A DNA stretch of 64,000 nucleotides, from contig CANQAV010000001.1 of assembly GCA_947589425.1 (NCBI GenBank), forward strand, positions 280,630-344,629, given 5' to 3'. The stretch comes from Candidatus Gastranaerophilales bacterium (GTDB lineage: Bacteria; Cyanobacteriota; Vampirovibrionia; Gastranaerophilales; Gastranaerophilaceae). Shown piece after piece: positions 62,376-64,000 of the stretch (within the stretch, counting starts at the first letter, position 1; each line of letters begins with the position of its first letter). Below the pieces are notes generated by a model. It was not told the origin of the DNA. It did no database searches and worked only from the letters and a program-made list of their open reading frames with translations. A program made the position numbers and the translations under genes.

Positions 62376-62403
62376 TTGACTTTTTGTTCATTTTGTATAG
62401 AAT
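62376..62403 (+). promoter_or_regulatory. Promoter of the TetR-AKR pair
   Basis: TTGACT (62376-62381) and TAGAAT (62398-62403) are spaced by 16 bases in the space between the divergent HXXEE gene and tetR. An operator for the regulator is likely in this space, but no clear palindrome is seen. Confidence 0.55.
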
Positions 62404-62437
62404 AAAAAATGTAAATGTGTTTTAGGGTTAATCTTTT

Positions 62438-64000
<1,563 letters not shown>

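Overview
The window reads as chromosome of an AT-rich, fermentative, Gram-negative-type bacterium. My best guess is a gut Melainabacterium (Vampirovibrionia, Gastranaerophilales), the non-photosynthetic sister group of Cyanobacteria. This is inference. It rests on the tmRNA tag ANNVVKADFAPRAIAA (cyanobacterial tags begin ANN-V-K), an omega subunit that looks cyanobacterial, an ADP-forming acetate-CoA ligase, an outer-membrane autotransporter, an SLH-domain envelope protein, no photosynthesis genes, and several lineage-type unknown proteins carrying a short N-terminal (N/T/S)-(I/L/T)-(S/T)-F-(K/N)-(G/A) motif.

Layout. 0-13.9 kb is housekeeping: clpP (cut at the left edge), bioA, dgt, a metallophosphoesterase, an OmpR-type two-component pair followed by tadA and a DUF2400 gene, then typA, glyA, a WecA/TagO-type transferase and a NupC nucleoside transporter with a tiny coupled gene. 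14-20 kb is accessory and surface-related: a lone HlyD-like adaptor, an 870-residue autotransporter with GGAI repeats, and two unknown proteins. 20-23.9 kb holds tRNA-Ala, a small SFKG protein, thioredoxin, a LysM/EF-hand protein, tmRNA with a possible IS remnant behind it, and two small secreted proteins. 23.8-34.2 kb holds tsaC, murJ, a SpoIID-like gene, an MFS transporter, a radical SAM gene, the acetate-CoA ligase, rpsO, yqeG and a U32 peptidase-family gene. 34.4-41.7 kb holds a tandem pair of secreted paralogues, two TPR proteins with a GGDEF cyclase, and engB. 41.7-53.6 kb is again core: speE-aroA-DUF4145, HAD, the detached tail of the spc ribosomal operon (rpsE-rpmD-rplO-secY-adk), tsaD, a TPR/NHL protein, and rpoZ-punA-tyrS. 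53.8-64 kb is accessory: a HEAT-like protein, a Cys-rich SLH protein, a glucan-water-dikinase-like protein, tRNA-Arg beside a degenerate partial copy, tRNA-Lys, a large HD-domain gene interrupted by an in-frame TAG, a frameshifted HXXEE membrane gene, a TetR regulator and an aldo/keto reductase cut by the right edge.

How it fits together. The acetate-CoA ligase gives ATP from acetyl-CoA during fermentation. MurJ, the SpoIID-like protein, the WecA-type transferase, the SLH protein and the autotransporter build or decorate the envelope. NupC and PunA could serve purine nucleoside salvage. I see no CRISPR array, intact prophage, intact insertion sequence or classic defence island. The most unusual material is the set of proteins sharing the N-terminal F-K-G motif, the dikinase-like member of that set, the amber-interrupted HD gene, and a LysM protein without a signal peptide.
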